A stretch of DNA of 64,000 bases from Kuafuiihalomonas sp964473255. GTDB lineage: Bacteria > Myxococcota > Kuafuiibacteriia > Kuafuiibacteriales > Kuafuiibacteriaceae. The notes beneath the pieces were generated by a model. The model had not been told where the DNA came from and did not search any database. It saw nothing but the letters and a program-made list of their open reading frames with translations. Positions 1-10,372 of this stretch are shown one piece after another (position 1 is the stretch's first letter; every line of letters starts with the position of its first letter). The stretch covers positions 1 through 64,000 of the forward strand of contig CAYYOT010000008.1 in NCBI GenBank assembly GCA_964473255.1, given 5' to 3'. The position numbers and the translations under genes are program-made.

Positions 1-1
1 C

Positions 2-2293
2 GAGCGCCGGCGGGCCGAGCAGCTGCCGATCGACCGGATCGCGAGCGTAGAGAGCTTCTTCGTGAGCCGCATAGACAGCAAGGTCGACACGGAGCTCGAG
101 ACGGCAGCGGTCGAGGATGACGTTCGGTCCTCGCTCCAGGGGAAGGTGGCGATCGCCAACGCCAAACGCGCCTACGCCCACTTCCTCGACGTGAAGGACT
201 CGGATCGATACCGAAGCCTGGTGGCCCACGGCGCGCGTCCTCAGCGACTCCTCTGGGCGAGCACATCGACCAAGAACCCCTCCTATCCGGACACGCTCTA
301 CGTCGATGCCCTGGTCGGCGCCGAGACGGTCAACACGGTGCCCGCCCCGACGTATGCCGCCTTCAACGAACACGGCCGCGTTTCCGCTTCGCTGGCGGCG
401 GAGCCCGACGAGGCCGAGGACGTGTTGCGCCGCCTGGCCACGACGCCCGTCCGCTTGGACTCGGTGACCGAGGAGCTCGAGCGCGAGGGTGTGCGGCTCT
501 TTGCCGAGGCCTACGACCGGCTGATGCAGGCGGTGGAACGTCGGCGCAAAGAGGTCCTCGGGCCGTCGATCGCGCGGCTGTCCGCCGAGCTCACGAGCCA
601 TGCCGAAGCCGTGGACCGCCGTCTGGCTGCCTTGGCCGACGAACGGTTCCCGTCGCGGCTTTGGGATCGGGACGGGACATTGTTCGGAACCGACGCCGAG
701 TCGCACGCGCATGCGGCGCACTTCATGGGGTGGCTCGACGTGGTCGACGAGATGGAGGTGGAGCTCGAGGCTTTCGAGGATCTTCAGGACGACCTGGTGG
801 AGGAGGGGCTCGCCTCGGTGGTTCTCATGGGCATGGGCGGGTCGAGTCTGGCTCCCGACGTTTGGCGCCGGACGTTCGGTCAACTGGACGGGCACCCGGA
901 GCTCCTGGTCTTGGACTCCACGTCGCCCACGCAGGTGCTGGAGCTGGAAAAGGAGGTCGACCTCGAGGAGACGGCGTTCATTACCGCGAGTAAAAGCGGA
1001 ACCACGACCGAGCCCCGGGCCTTCGACCGGTACTTCTATGGTCGCCTGGCGAGCGTACTCTCCGACACCGACAGTGAGCTGGAGGCCGGGGACCGGTTCA
1101 TGGCGATCACCGATCCGGGGAGCCGGCTCGAGTTGGAAGCATTCGAGCGCGACTACCGGGCGATCTTCAACGGAGACCCGGAGGTCGGAGGCCGTTTCTC
1201 GGCTCTTTCGCCGTTCGGCCTGGTGCCCCTCGCCTGCATGGGCGTCGACATCGCCGACTTCCTGAATCGAACCCGGCGGATGGTCGGGTCGTGCGCGGCG
1301 GACATACCGCCTCCCGAGAACGAGGGCATTCGACTCGGGGCAATCTTGGGCGAACTCGCTCTCGCTGGCCGAGACAAGGTCACGCTGATCACGAGCACCC
1401 GACTCACCGCGTTCGGGGCTTGGCTCGAGCAGTTGATCGCCGAGAGCACGGGCAAGCAGGGGAAAGGCCTGGTCGTCGTGGACGGCGAGGCGTTGGGGGC
1501 GCCCGATTCCTACGGGGACGACCGGCTCTTCGTGTTCGTCGGCCTGGACGAAGAGGCGGCCGAGGTCGGCGAGCCCGTTCGGGACCGACTGGTGGCGGCG
1601 GGCCACCCTATCATCGACGTCCGCCTGGAGAGTCCGCTCGATCTCGGGCAGGAGATGTTCCGCTGGGAGGTCGCTACGGCGACCGTCGGCCACATCTTGG
1701 GCATCAACCCCTTCGATCAGCCGAACGTCCAAGAGAGCAAGGACATCACCAAGCGACTGCTGAGCGCTTTCGAGTCGTCCGGCGCACTGCCGCAGCCGGA
1801 AGTCGTCCCGCTCGCGGAGGGCGAAATCGTGAAGATCACCGCTCCCGAGGTCGATGCCAAGGCGATCGGAAGCGGAACCGTGGGCGAGGTTCTCCGTCGC
1901 CACCTGGGTCGGGCGCGGGTCCCCGACTACATTGCGCTCAATGCTTTCGTGCCCATGACGGATGGAAACGCCGAGCGTCTCGCCGAGCTGCGGGACCGCA
2001 TCCGCGGGCGGGGCCCGATGGCGACGACGGTCGGTTTCGGGCCTCGTTTCCTGCATTCGACTGGCCAGCTGCACAAAGGAGGCGCCGATCGCGGTGTGTT
2101 CCTTCATCTCACCGCTTCGCCCACGGAAGATGCCGAAGTTCCCGGCTGGCCCTACGGCTTTCGGACGCTGTTCGCGGCGCAAGACCTGGGCGACTTCATG
2201 GCGCTCGCCGAGGCCGGCCGACGGATCATACGGGTCGAACTCGGCCCCGACCCTGCCGTGGGCCTCCGGGAACTGGTGAACGCCCTCCGATGA
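2..2293 (+). CDS. Bifunctional transaldolase / glucose-6-phosphate isomerase, 5'-truncated by the window edge
   Basis: The reading frame is open from base 2 and begins inside a transaldolase domain, with the conserved SFFVSR-type motif at about visible residues 18-23, so an ATG/GTG at about base 62 is not the true start. Residues 1 to about 130 are the C-terminal part of transaldolase (KNPSYPDTLYVD and NTVPAPT motifs). The rest is a phosphoglucose isomerase with two SIS halves: GMGGSSLAP, SKSGTTTEP and an ESTGKQGKGL active-site segment. Tal-Pgi fusions of about 950 residues are a known family; about 763 residues are visible here. Such a fusion links the non-oxidative pentose phosphate pathway to glycolysis by interconverting fructose-6-P and glucose-6-P in the cytoplasm. 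The next gene starts 17 bases downstream. Confidence 0.93.
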   Translation, partial: ERRRAEQLPIDRIASVESFFVSRIDSKVDTELETAAVEDDVRSSLQGKVAIANAKRAYAHFLDVKDSDRYRSLVAHGARPQRLLWASTSTKNPSYPDTLYVDALVGAETVNTVPAPTYAAFNEHGRVSASLAAEPDEAEDVLRRLATTPVRLDSVTEELEREGVRLFAEAYDRLMQAVERRRKEVLGPSIARLSAELTSHAEAVDRRLAALADERFPSRLWDRDGTLFGTDAESHAHAAHFMGWLDVVDEMEVELEAFEDLQDDLVEEGLASVVLMGMGGSSLAPDVWRRTFGQLDGHPELLVLDSTSPTQVLELEKEVDLEETAFITASKSGTTTEPRAFDRYFYGRLASVLSDTDSELEAGDRFMAITDPGSRLELEAFERDYRAIFNGDPEVGGRFSALSPFGLVPLACMGVDIADFLNRTRRMVGSCAADIPPPENEGIRLGAILGELALAGRDKVTLITSTRLTAFGAWLEQLIAESTGKQGKGLVVVDGEALGAPDSYGDDRLFVFVGLDEEAAEVGEPVRDRLVAAGHPIIDVRLESPLDLGQEMFRWEVATATVGHILGINPFDQPNVQESKDITKRLLSAFESSGALPQPEVVPLAEGEIVKITAPEVDAKAIGSGTVGEVLRRHLGRARVPDYIALNAFVPMTDGNAERLAELRDRIRGRGPMATTVGFGPRFLHSTGQLHKGGADRGVFLHLTASPTEDAEVPGWPYGFRTLFAAQDLGDFMALAEAGRRIIRVELGPDPAVGLRELVNALR

Positions 2294-2309
2294 TCGGAGA
2301 CTGCTCTGC

Positions 2310-3344
2310 GTGACGACCTGGTCGCTGCTCCTCGGGGCTGCCCTTTCGGTAGCCGGATTCGAAGAGGCGGTTCGATCCGCGGCCGAGCGTCATGAAGTCG
2401 ACGGCGCCTCGTTGCGCGTCTTCGTCCGCGACCTGGAGACGGGCGCCGAGTTCGGCCTGAGGGCCGATGAGCCGACGTATCTCGCGTCGTGCGTGAAGGT
2501 CGGCATCCTGGTCGAGGTCTACCGCCAAAGGCAGATGGGACGCCTCGCTCTCGATGAGGTCGTCGAGTACCTCGAGGAAGACGTGCGCGATGGAGCCCCC
2601 CGCCTGAATCGCCGCTCGGTCGGCGACCGGATCGCGCTCAGCACGCTCGTCGACTGGATGGTTCGGTCGAGCGACAACGGTGCGTCGGATCTCATCCTGC
2701 GTCGCGTCGGGCGAGCCAACGTGGAAGCAGGGCTTCGCGCTCTGGGGATCCAGCGCTTCGGTCCCGTCTCCTTCATGATCGACGTCCGTCGTGGGGTGTA
2801 CGGGATGCTCGACCCGGCGGCCCGGGACCTATCCCCTTCGGCGGTTCGTACGATCCGATGGACGGACATCTGGCGTCCGCAGCTCGACCGGCTCGCGGCC
2901 GAGTTGGGTCGGTCCCCCGGTACCTTCCGGAAGGCCGATGTCATTCAGGCTTACGACCGCTTCTATGCCGCGGGGATGAACAGCGCCCCGATGCGCACCA
3001 TGGCGGAGATCTTCACCCGCCTGGCCCGTCACGAGTTGGTCTCGGTCGATGCCGACCGTCAGATGCTGGACCTCTTGTCCCATCCTCGTACGTCCAAGAA
3101 GCGGATCCGAGGAAGGTTACCCCCGGGCGTTCGCGTCGCTCACAAGACCGGGAGTCAGTTTCGTCGAATGTGCGACATGGGAGCGATCCAGATGCCCCGG
3201 GGGGCGCCCCTCGTCATCGCGGCCTGCATGGTCGATGCGGAGGTCGACCAGGCCGAGCGCGCGATCGCCGACGTGTCGGCTGCGGCCTATACGGTTGCGC
3301 TTCGCCAGCGGAGCGCAACGACCGTAGCCCGGAAGGGTGGCTGA
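2310..3344 (+). CDS. Class A beta-lactamase-like serine hydrolase, paralogue 1
   Basis: The 344-residue product carries the three active-site signatures of serine beta-lactamases and penicillin-recognising enzymes: SxxK (S60-C-V-K63), SDN (121-123) and KTG (279-281). A hydrophobic N-terminus (about residues 4-16) suggests export, though no clean cleavage site is obvious. The start is GTG, with GGAGA about 9 bases upstream. I cannot place a convincing class A omega-loop glutamate, so hydrolysis of beta-lactams is not assured; a cell-wall peptidase or esterase role is equally possible. A paralogue follows 3 bases later with SxxK and SDN at identical positions, which indicates tandem duplication. 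Confidence 0.82.
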   Translation: MTTWSLLLGAALSVAGFEEAVRSAAERHEVDGASLRVFVRDLETGAEFGLRADEPTYLASCVKVGILVEVYRQRQMGRLALDEVVEYLEEDVRDGAPRLNRRSVGDRIALSTLVDWMVRSSDNGASDLILRRVGRANVEAGLRALGIQRFGPVSFMIDVRRGVYGMLDPAARDLSPSAVRTIRWTDIWRPQLDRLAAELGRSPGTFRKADVIQAYDRFYAAGMNSAPMRTMAEIFTRLARHELVSVDADRQMLDLLSHPRTSKKRIRGRLPPGVRVAHKTGSQFRRMCDMGAIQMPRGAPLVIAACMVDAEVDQAERAIADVSAAAYTVALRQRSATTVARKGG

Positions 3345-3347
3345 TGC

Positions 3348-4448
3348 ATGTTGGGCCTCGTGGGTCTCCTCGCTGCTTCGCCGTTCTTCGCCGAGTGGCC
3401 GGCGGCTCTGCAAACCGAAGTCGTCGCCATCGCCCGAGGCACTTCGTCGGAAATTCACCTGCGGGTGCAGGATGCGGACGGCCGAGCCTACGGGTTCAAC
3501 GACGACACTCCGGTCTACATCGCCTCGGGGACGAAGCTCGCGGTGCTGGTCTGCGCCTACCAGCAGCAGGCGACCGGTCGCCTCCACTTCGACGAGACGA
3601 TACGCTGGCGACGAGAGGATGCGCGTAGCGGTTCTCCCGTCACCAGCGGCTGGACGCCGGGCACGGTGGTCACGGTCGGTCGCTTGATCCGCTTGGCGAT
3701 TCGACACAGCGACAACGGCGCCACCGATCGCCTCATGGAACGGCTCGGCGTCGGTGCCATCAACGACGCCCTTCGGCTCGAAGGACTCCCCTCTTTCGGC
3801 CCGATCACTCCGCTGGTCGAAGTGCGCCGCCTGATCTATCGCCAGCTGCACCCGACCCTCGGGAATCTGGATCCCTTGGAAGTCCTCGCCGTCGAGACTT
3901 CGGGTGGCTTCGAAATGCGGGCTCGGCGCCTCGCCGACATGGCGGGCACCGAGCGGCTGGGCCGCTGGGACCTCGCGCGCGCCTACCAGCAGTATTACCG
4001 GCTTGGATACAACTCGGCGCCGCTGACGAGCATGGCCGCCTACTTTGCCTCGCTCGTCGCCAAGGACCTCGTCGACGGGCCGTCGTCGGAAGCGATGCTC
4101 GAGCTCTTGGAGGAGACGGCCACCGGCCGGGGCCGGTTTCGTTCGGGCCTTCCGCCGGGGACCCGGCTCGCCCACAAGACGGGGACCCAGTTTCGGAGGG
4201 TCTCCGATTTCGGCATCTTCTGGACCGCGGCTGGCCGACCGGTCGTGCTCGTGGCGGTGATCAAAGGAGCGCGGTCCACTTCGCGCGCGGAAGCCCTTCT
4301 GGCCGAGCTGGCGGCGGCCGCGTACTGGCACCTGTCGACCGCGGACGAGCGCTCAGGCCTCCATCCCGCGTGGGTCGCCGCGCATCGTTTTGCCGGTAGC
4401 GCTCGGCTTCGGGGCGGAGTCGAGGATCAGCCGCGGCTGATCCGCTGA
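3348..4448 (+). CDS. Class A beta-lactamase-like serine hydrolase, paralogue 2
   Basis: The 366-residue product is a tandem paralogue of the upstream gene. It has S60-G-T-K63, SDN at 121-123 and KTG at 277-279, and the two share stretches such as NSAP and LPPGxRxAHKTGxQFRR. A short hydrophobic N-terminus may be a signal peptide. The extra C-terminal tail of about 35 residues (rich in Arg) overlaps the 3' end of the convergent vWA gene by 22 bases. Function is inferred only at the family level (serine acyl-enzyme chemistry on a peptidoglycan- or lactam-like substrate). The spacing of 3 bases implies co-transcription with paralogue 1. Confidence 0.8.
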   Translation: MLGLVGLLAASPFFAEWPAALQTEVVAIARGTSSEIHLRVQDADGRAYGFNDDTPVYIASGTKLAVLVCAYQQQATGRLHFDETIRWRREDARSGSPVTSGWTPGTVVTVGRLIRLAIRHSDNGATDRLMERLGVGAINDALRLEGLPSFGPITPLVEVRRLIYRQLHPTLGNLDPLEVLAVETSGGFEMRARRLADMAGTERLGRWDLARAYQQYYRLGYNSAPLTSMAAYFASLVAKDLVDGPSSEAMLELLEETATGRGRFRSGLPPGTRLAHKTGTQFRRVSDFGIFWTAAGRPVVLVAVIKGARSTSRAEALLAELAAAAYWHLSTADERSGLHPAWVAAHRFAGSARLRGGVEDQPRLIR

Positions 4449-6553
4449 GTCGTCATCAGCGACTCGGTCACGAAGAAGAGGAGGGCAGCCGCCAGGAGCA
4501 GACCGGCCAAGACTTCGGCGGACAGCCCCGAACCTTCGGTCAGTGCCGAAACCAAGCTCGGTCCGTCCGAGGCCCCGGCCTGGCCGCTCAGCAGGAGGTT
4601 GGCTTCCTCCCGATCCAGGGGCCGCAGGTCGGATTCCGCGGGGTCCACGTTCACGGCGAAATGCTCGTCGGGGAGCGGCAGCCCGGCCGAGCCAGCGAGG
4701 AGGACGCGGTAGTGACCCGGCTCGTCGGTGCCGCTGAAGGTCGCTCGTTCGTCGACGACCTCCACGATCGTCGACTCTCCGGAGGGAGAGACGATCTGCA
4801 GCGCTGGGGCGTCCGGAGGGGCTCGCAGGACCCGCGCTTCGCCGACGAGGGTCGTACGACCATCGGTCTCCTCGAGCGCATGGCTGAGCCAGAGGACGGT
4901 CCGCCGAACCCAAGGGAGGAACGCCGGGCGGATCGGAAAGTCGGTGAGGTCGCGGTCGATGGAGCTCGTGAACAGCGCCACCCGGCCCGACCCGACTCCG
5001 TGCACGACCATGGCCGGCTGTCCGTCGCCATATCGCAGGGGCACTTCGATGGAGGCTCGGCCGGTCGGTTGGAGAAGGAGTACGCCGCGGGTCGTCGTTG
5101 ATAGAAGCCCGCCGGCGGCATCGCCTTGAAAGAGCTCGAAGATCGGATGATCGAGGTCGGGCTCGGCGAAGCTCACGACCTCGCTGGACCCTACGCTTCC
5201 CGACCGCTTCAGACCGCGCAGAGCGCGGGGAAGCACCGAGCTCAAGTTTTGGTTGTACGCCTCCGCGTCGATGGTGGCCGAGGTCGAGATCAGCAGTCCG
5301 CCGCCCGCTTCCACGAAGCGGACCAGGCGAACACCTTGGACGGGGTCCGGCGCATCGACGCCGGCCAGCACGACGACCTCGAAACCGCTGAGGTCGACAT
5401 CCGCCAGCTCGTCGGCGGTCACGACGCGAGCGGGGGGGTGCTCGGGGAGCCCGGTCTCGAGCGCCTTGGCCACGTAGAAGACCTCGTCCTCCTTGGCGAC
5501 GCCGGATGGGTCGCCGTCGACGACCAAGACCCGGACTCGGGGTCGTATCCGGGCCGAAACGTAGAAGCGGTCGTCGGCGTCGAGCCGGTCCGGTGACAGC
5601 TGAAACGTCAGCAGCCGCACGCCCGGCATGTCGAATACGTGCTCGACGACCTGGTCCGCGATCGCCCCCGAGGGCAGGTCGACCGAAGTCGTCTCCAGCG
5701 TGTCATCACCACTGAGCAAATCCAGCCCCACGATGCGCTCCGGGCCCTCTTCGTCGGCGTAGCTTCTCAGCCGGGCGAGGAATCGAAGCGCACCGGCCTG
5801 ACTGCCGGGCGCCGCCTGAGGCAGAACCGACGTGAGCGCCGTATTCTGGGGGTCGGTCTCGCCGGCAGTCAGGAATTCGACCAGATCGATCGCGGCCGAT
5901 TGTCCGTTCTGCAGTGAAGTATCGGCCGGCGTTTGGAGTGCCGCGTCGGTCAAGTCGGAGAGCACGGCGATGCGGACGGGTGTCTCCGATTCGGGGCCAG
6001 GATCGAGGGCGCGTACCCCCACCGTCACGGCGCGACCTAGGTCCGAACGGCCGTACTCGACCTCGAGGCCGCGAAGCGCTTGCCGCAACGCGCGCCGGTC
6101 GGCGGTCGGTTCGGGAGTCTCCAAAGTGGACTGCAGGCCCGCATTGACGACCACGGCCAGATCCTCGGGGCCCATCGCGTCGACCAACTCATGAGCGGCG
6201 TCGACGGCACGGGCGAATGACGTCTTGGCCCCCTGTCGGGCCCGCATGGACATCGACGTGTCGACCACGATGGCCAGGCGCTTCGGGCCAGCGACCGCCG
6301 CTGCCGCGGTCGGGTCGGGACGTATGGGCCGAGAAGCAGCGAACGCCAGCAGGGCCAAGAGAAGGACGCGAGAGGCCAAGAGCAGAAAGCGCTGGATCCG
6401 CCAGCGTCGGTCGACCCGGTCGACGCTCCGCAGGAGTAGCTCCACCGCCGCGAACGCCTGTCGGCGGGGGCGGCGCCGATGAATCATGTGAATGACGATC
6501 GGCACGGCGGCCGCGGCCAGCCCCCAGAGCATCCACGGGTTGATGAAGCTCAT
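4427..6553 (-). CDS. BatA-type membrane protein with von Willebrand factor A domain
   Basis: The 708-residue product begins with the BatA N-terminal membrane domain: helices at about 10-24 and 56-73, with INPWMLWGLAAAAVPIVIH at the start. A vWA domain follows with a MIDAS-type DTSMS motif (98-102). A long extracytoplasmic region comes next and a C-terminal membrane helix lies near 680-700. It is the last gene of a MoxR/DUF58/BatA operon and overlaps the DUF58 gene by the ATGA junction at 6550-6553. In such loci the MoxR ATPase is thought to act as a chaperone for vWA proteins at the membrane, with roles reported in envelope stress and aerotolerance. The client here is unknown. Confidence 0.85.
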   Translation of the reverse strand: MSFINPWMLWGLAAAAVPIVIHMIHRRRPRRQAFAAVELLLRSVDRVDRRWRIQRFLLLASRVLLLALLAFAASRPIRPDPTAAAAVAGPKRLAIVVDTSMSMRARQGAKTSFARAVDAAHELVDAMGPEDLAVVVNAGLQSTLETPEPTADRRALRQALRGLEVEYGRSDLGRAVTVGVRALDPGPESETPVRIAVLSDLTDAALQTPADTSLQNGQSAAIDLVEFLTAGETDPQNTALTSVLPQAAPGSQAGALRFLARLRSYADEEGPERIVGLDLLSGDDTLETTSVDLPSGAIADQVVEHVFDMPGVRLLTFQLSPDRLDADDRFYVSARIRPRVRVLVVDGDPSGVAKEDEVFYVAKALETGLPEHPPARVVTADELADVDLSGFEVVVLAGVDAPDPVQGVRLVRFVEAGGGLLISTSATIDAEAYNQNLSSVLPRALRGLKRSGSVGSSEVVSFAEPDLDHPIFELFQGDAAGGLLSTTTRGVLLLQPTGRASIEVPLRYGDGQPAMVVHGVGSGRVALFTSSIDRDLTDFPIRPAFLPWVRRTVLWLSHALEETDGRTTLVGEARVLRAPPDAPALQIVSPSGESTIVEVVDERATFSGTDEPGHYRVLLAGSAGLPLPDEHFAVNVDPAESDLRPLDREEANLLLSGQAGASDGPSLVSALTEGSGLSAEVLAGLLLAAALLFFVTESLMTTQRISRG

Positions 6554-7466
6554 CGCACCGAAGCCCGACGACGAATGCGCTGGGCCAAAAAGTCAGCCAG
6601 CCGCTGCCCGGGGCTCTCGTCCGTCCGCAGGCGCTGATACTCGACCCGTGCCCCCTGGCACCGCGCTTCCGCTTCCCGCAAGAACCGACGCAGCTCCTCG
6701 AGATAAGCCTCCCGGATCGCCCGCGCGTCGATCTTCACCTCGCGGTCGTCTTCCATCGATACGAACGTGGTCGTGTCCTCGAAAGGAAAGTCGCACTCGT
6801 CCGGATCGAGCACATGGAACAGCACGACGTCATGGCCCCGCGCACGAAGGCGGGCCGCGCCGTCCAGGGCCTCGAGACCGCCATCGAGAAGATCCGTGAA
6901 GATGGCAATGACGGTCCGGGAACGCAGGCCCTCGGCCAGGGTCTGCAGCGCCGCGCTCAGACCGGAAGGTCCCCCGGGGACCAGTCGCTCCAGTTGGTCG
7001 AGCATCTCCTGTAGGTGCCCTCGCCGGGCGCGACTGGGAACCTTGACGTCCAGGCGCTCGGCGTAGGTTGCCAACCCGACGGCATCGCCCTGTCGCGCCA
7101 GCACGTAGGCGAGGGCCCCGGCGCACGTCCGACTGAAGTCGAGCTTCGTCGGCCGGTCGGCGGGCGGAGGCGGGTAGCCCATCGAGGCCGAGCTGTCGAC
7201 CACGCACAGGGCTTTGAGGTTCGCTTCGTCTTCGAACTGCTTGACATAGTCCCGGTCGAAACGCGCGAAGGCCCGCCAGTCGAGGTGTCGAAGATTATCC
7301 CCGGGCGCGTACTCCTTGTGTTCGGAGAACTCCACGCTGCTGCCGTGGTGACGGGACCGATGGACGCCCGCGAAGACGCTTTCGGCCAGAATGCGGGCTC
7401 GAAGGCCCAACTGCCCGATCTCGCCGAGAAGCTGCGGATCGAGCTCGTTCGACTCGGGGCTCGAGC

Positions 7467-7470
<4 letters not shown>
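6550..7470 (-). CDS. DUF58 domain protein of the MoxR operon
   Basis: The 306-residue product has the DUF58 signature: an RSRHHGSSVEFSEHKEYAPG-type segment, a GDN(L)RHLDW core, and then a vWA-like fold with VVDSSASM. It is soluble by inspection. DUF58 genes almost always sit between moxR and BatA-type vWA genes, as here. Its start overlaps the moxR stop (ATGA, 7467-7470) and its stop overlaps the next start, so translation is probably coupled. The molecular role is not established; it is likely an adaptor or client of MoxR. Confidence 0.88.
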
Positions 7471-8513
<1,043 letters not shown>

Positions 8514-8521
8514 GGTGCTGA

Positions 8522-10372
8522 TCAGGTTCCCGTTGGTTCGGCGACGACGGTTTGTACGGTTTGCGGGTTCTCGGCCGCGAGCACCTGCACCTCGGTTTCG
8601 AGGGGCTCGCCCTGCGGTGGAAGAAGGCGAACGCGGTACGTTCCAGGACGCACCGAAAACGGGATTGTCGGAGTCACGGCGCGGGTCGGAATGAAAGGGC
8701 CTCCCTCCCGCGACAGGTAGACGCGCGAAAATGCGGGTCCCTCCACCCGCACCAGCGCCCCCTGGCCCAGATCCCAGCTCGGCGGCCGGGGGGGCGCTTC
8801 CATCAGCTCGAGCGCGCGCTGGGCGTGGGCGATCCGAGCGGGGTCGCCGCCGGAACCTTCGACCTGGAGCGTCAGCCGATGGAGCCGCGGATCGAAGGGA
8901 TTCACGTCGACAGCCCGGATCAATGGCGTTCGGGCTTCGTCGAGCTTGTCGCGCCGAACCAAGACTTCGGCCAGCGTGATCGAGGGCCCGGCGAGATGCG
9001 GTGAGGCGGCGGACGCCTGGCGGGCAGCAACCTCGGCGGCATCGAGGTCTCCCGCCTGGAGCGCGACCAGAGCGAGCTTGGACGACAAGGGGCCGGTGGG
9101 AGCCCGCGCGATGGCTTTCTCCAGCTCGCGCTGCGCGGCGACGATGCGGCCGCGGGCGTACAGGAGGTCCGCGGCGCGGGCAAAGCGACGCGTCTGCTCG
9201 TCGAGACCGTGCAGCTCGTCGTCCGGTGTATCGGGCCGGTCCTTCAGGACTATGGGGTAGCTGCCCTTGACCACGTGGGATTCGGGAGGAACCTCGACGG
9301 GCCGCCGCCGGAGGTAGGCCTGCCAGCGGGGCTCCAGACCGGACAGCGGTGCCCCGTAGACGCTGCTCAAGGCTTCGTCGACCGACTCGCCGTCGGCGAG
9401 GCCCGCGAGAAGACTCTGAATGCCGACCCAATCCTTCAGCTGGACCAGGTATTCGATGAAGGTGAACACCTCGGCAAAAGCGAGCGCGGTGTCCTCCTGC
9501 GTGGGCAGCTTGGCCATCGACGGGTGCATCGCCGAAAAAGGAATCAGCTCGTCCTCCTGGGCGGCCCGCTTCAGACGCCGCTGCTGGTCGACCGATATTC
9601 CTTCGCCAACGTCGCCTCGCCAGGCGGTCTCGACGTATTTGGCCAGCCCCTCGTGCAGCCAGATCGGGGCCGTGTTCTTCGAGGCGCCGCCGATGAGCAG
9701 ATGGGCGAGCTCATGCGCCAGCGTGTCCCGCCAGGCATAGCCGAAGACCACGCCTCGAGGGCTCGTCGCCATGAGACGGTTCCATTTGCAGAGGGCGATG
9801 GTTCCACTGTTCTGGATCTCGGACGCGGTGAGCGACGAGACGTTGGCCAGCGTCTGGGCCGATGGATAGATCTCGACCAATACCCGCGAGGCCGGGCTGA
9901 ACCCCAAGAGCGCGGTCAAAGCCTCGTAAGCCCGGTCGAGGGTCGCGAACGCGAACGGTTCGAGGATGGCATCCCGTCCGGGCGGATAGCGAAGGACGAA
10001 GCGGTCCGAATAGGTCTCTCGATAACCTCGCGTGGCGTCGGCCGCAGCCTCCGCCGGCCGCTGGTCGATCAGGAGGCTCGCGGGAGCACCGGCCTCCGCG
10101 GCGTGACGGAAGAGCTCACGAGCCCCGTCGTAGTCGCCAAAATGAAACTTCACGGAGGCAACCAGAGCCAGGCTGACGGCGTCCGCCGGGCCCTGGGCCG
10201 CCATGGGACCCACGAGTCGGCTCGCTTCGTCGAAGCGCCATTCTTCGAGCGCTTTCAGACCCTCGCGCACGTCGCTGACCGACGGCGTCTCCGCACGCCC
10301 GCTCGTACTCGCAGCCGCGGCGAGCGCGAGCGCGAGCACTCCCGAAACCAAACGACTCGACGACGCGCTCAC
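8522..10372 (-). CDS. Secreted TPR protein with gluzincin (HExxH) peptidase domain
   Basis: The 616-residue product has an N-terminal signal peptide (about 1-27, ending near GRA), an N-terminal TPR-like region and a peptidase-MA-like zinc domain with H220-E-L-A-H224. E241 in the downstream LHEGLAKY segment is the likely third ligand. A C-terminal helical repeat region (about 390-520) resembles TPRs and ends with a small beta-rich domain. It starts at a GTG overlapping the stop of the upstream DUF4175-like gene (GTGA, 10369-10372). It is probably an envelope metallopeptidase or a scaffold working with the MoxR/vWA system; substrate unknown. Confidence 0.8.
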   Translation of the reverse strand: MSASSSRLVSGVLALALAAAASTSGRAETPSVSDVREGLKALEEWRFDEASRLVGPMAAQGPADAVSLALVASVKFHFGDYDGARELFRHAAEAGAPASLLIDQRPAEAAADATRGYRETYSDRFVLRYPPGRDAILEPFAFATLDRAYEALTALLGFSPASRVLVEIYPSAQTLANVSSLTASEIQNSGTIALCKWNRLMATSPRGVVFGYAWRDTLAHELAHLLIGGASKNTAPIWLHEGLAKYVETAWRGDVGEGISVDQQRRLKRAAQEDELIPFSAMHPSMAKLPTQEDTALAFAEVFTFIEYLVQLKDWVGIQSLLAGLADGESVDEALSSVYGAPLSGLEPRWQAYLRRRPVEVPPESHVVKGSYPIVLKDRPDTPDDELHGLDEQTRRFARAADLLYARGRIVAAQRELEKAIARAPTGPLSSKLALVALQAGDLDAAEVAARQASAASPHLAGPSITLAEVLVRRDKLDEARTPLIRAVDVNPFDPRLHRLTLQVEGSGGDPARIAHAQRALELMEAPPRPPSWDLGQGALVRVEGPAFSRVYLSREGGPFIPTRAVTPTIPFSVRPGTYRVRLLPPQGEPLETEVQVLAAENPQTVQTVVAEPTGT

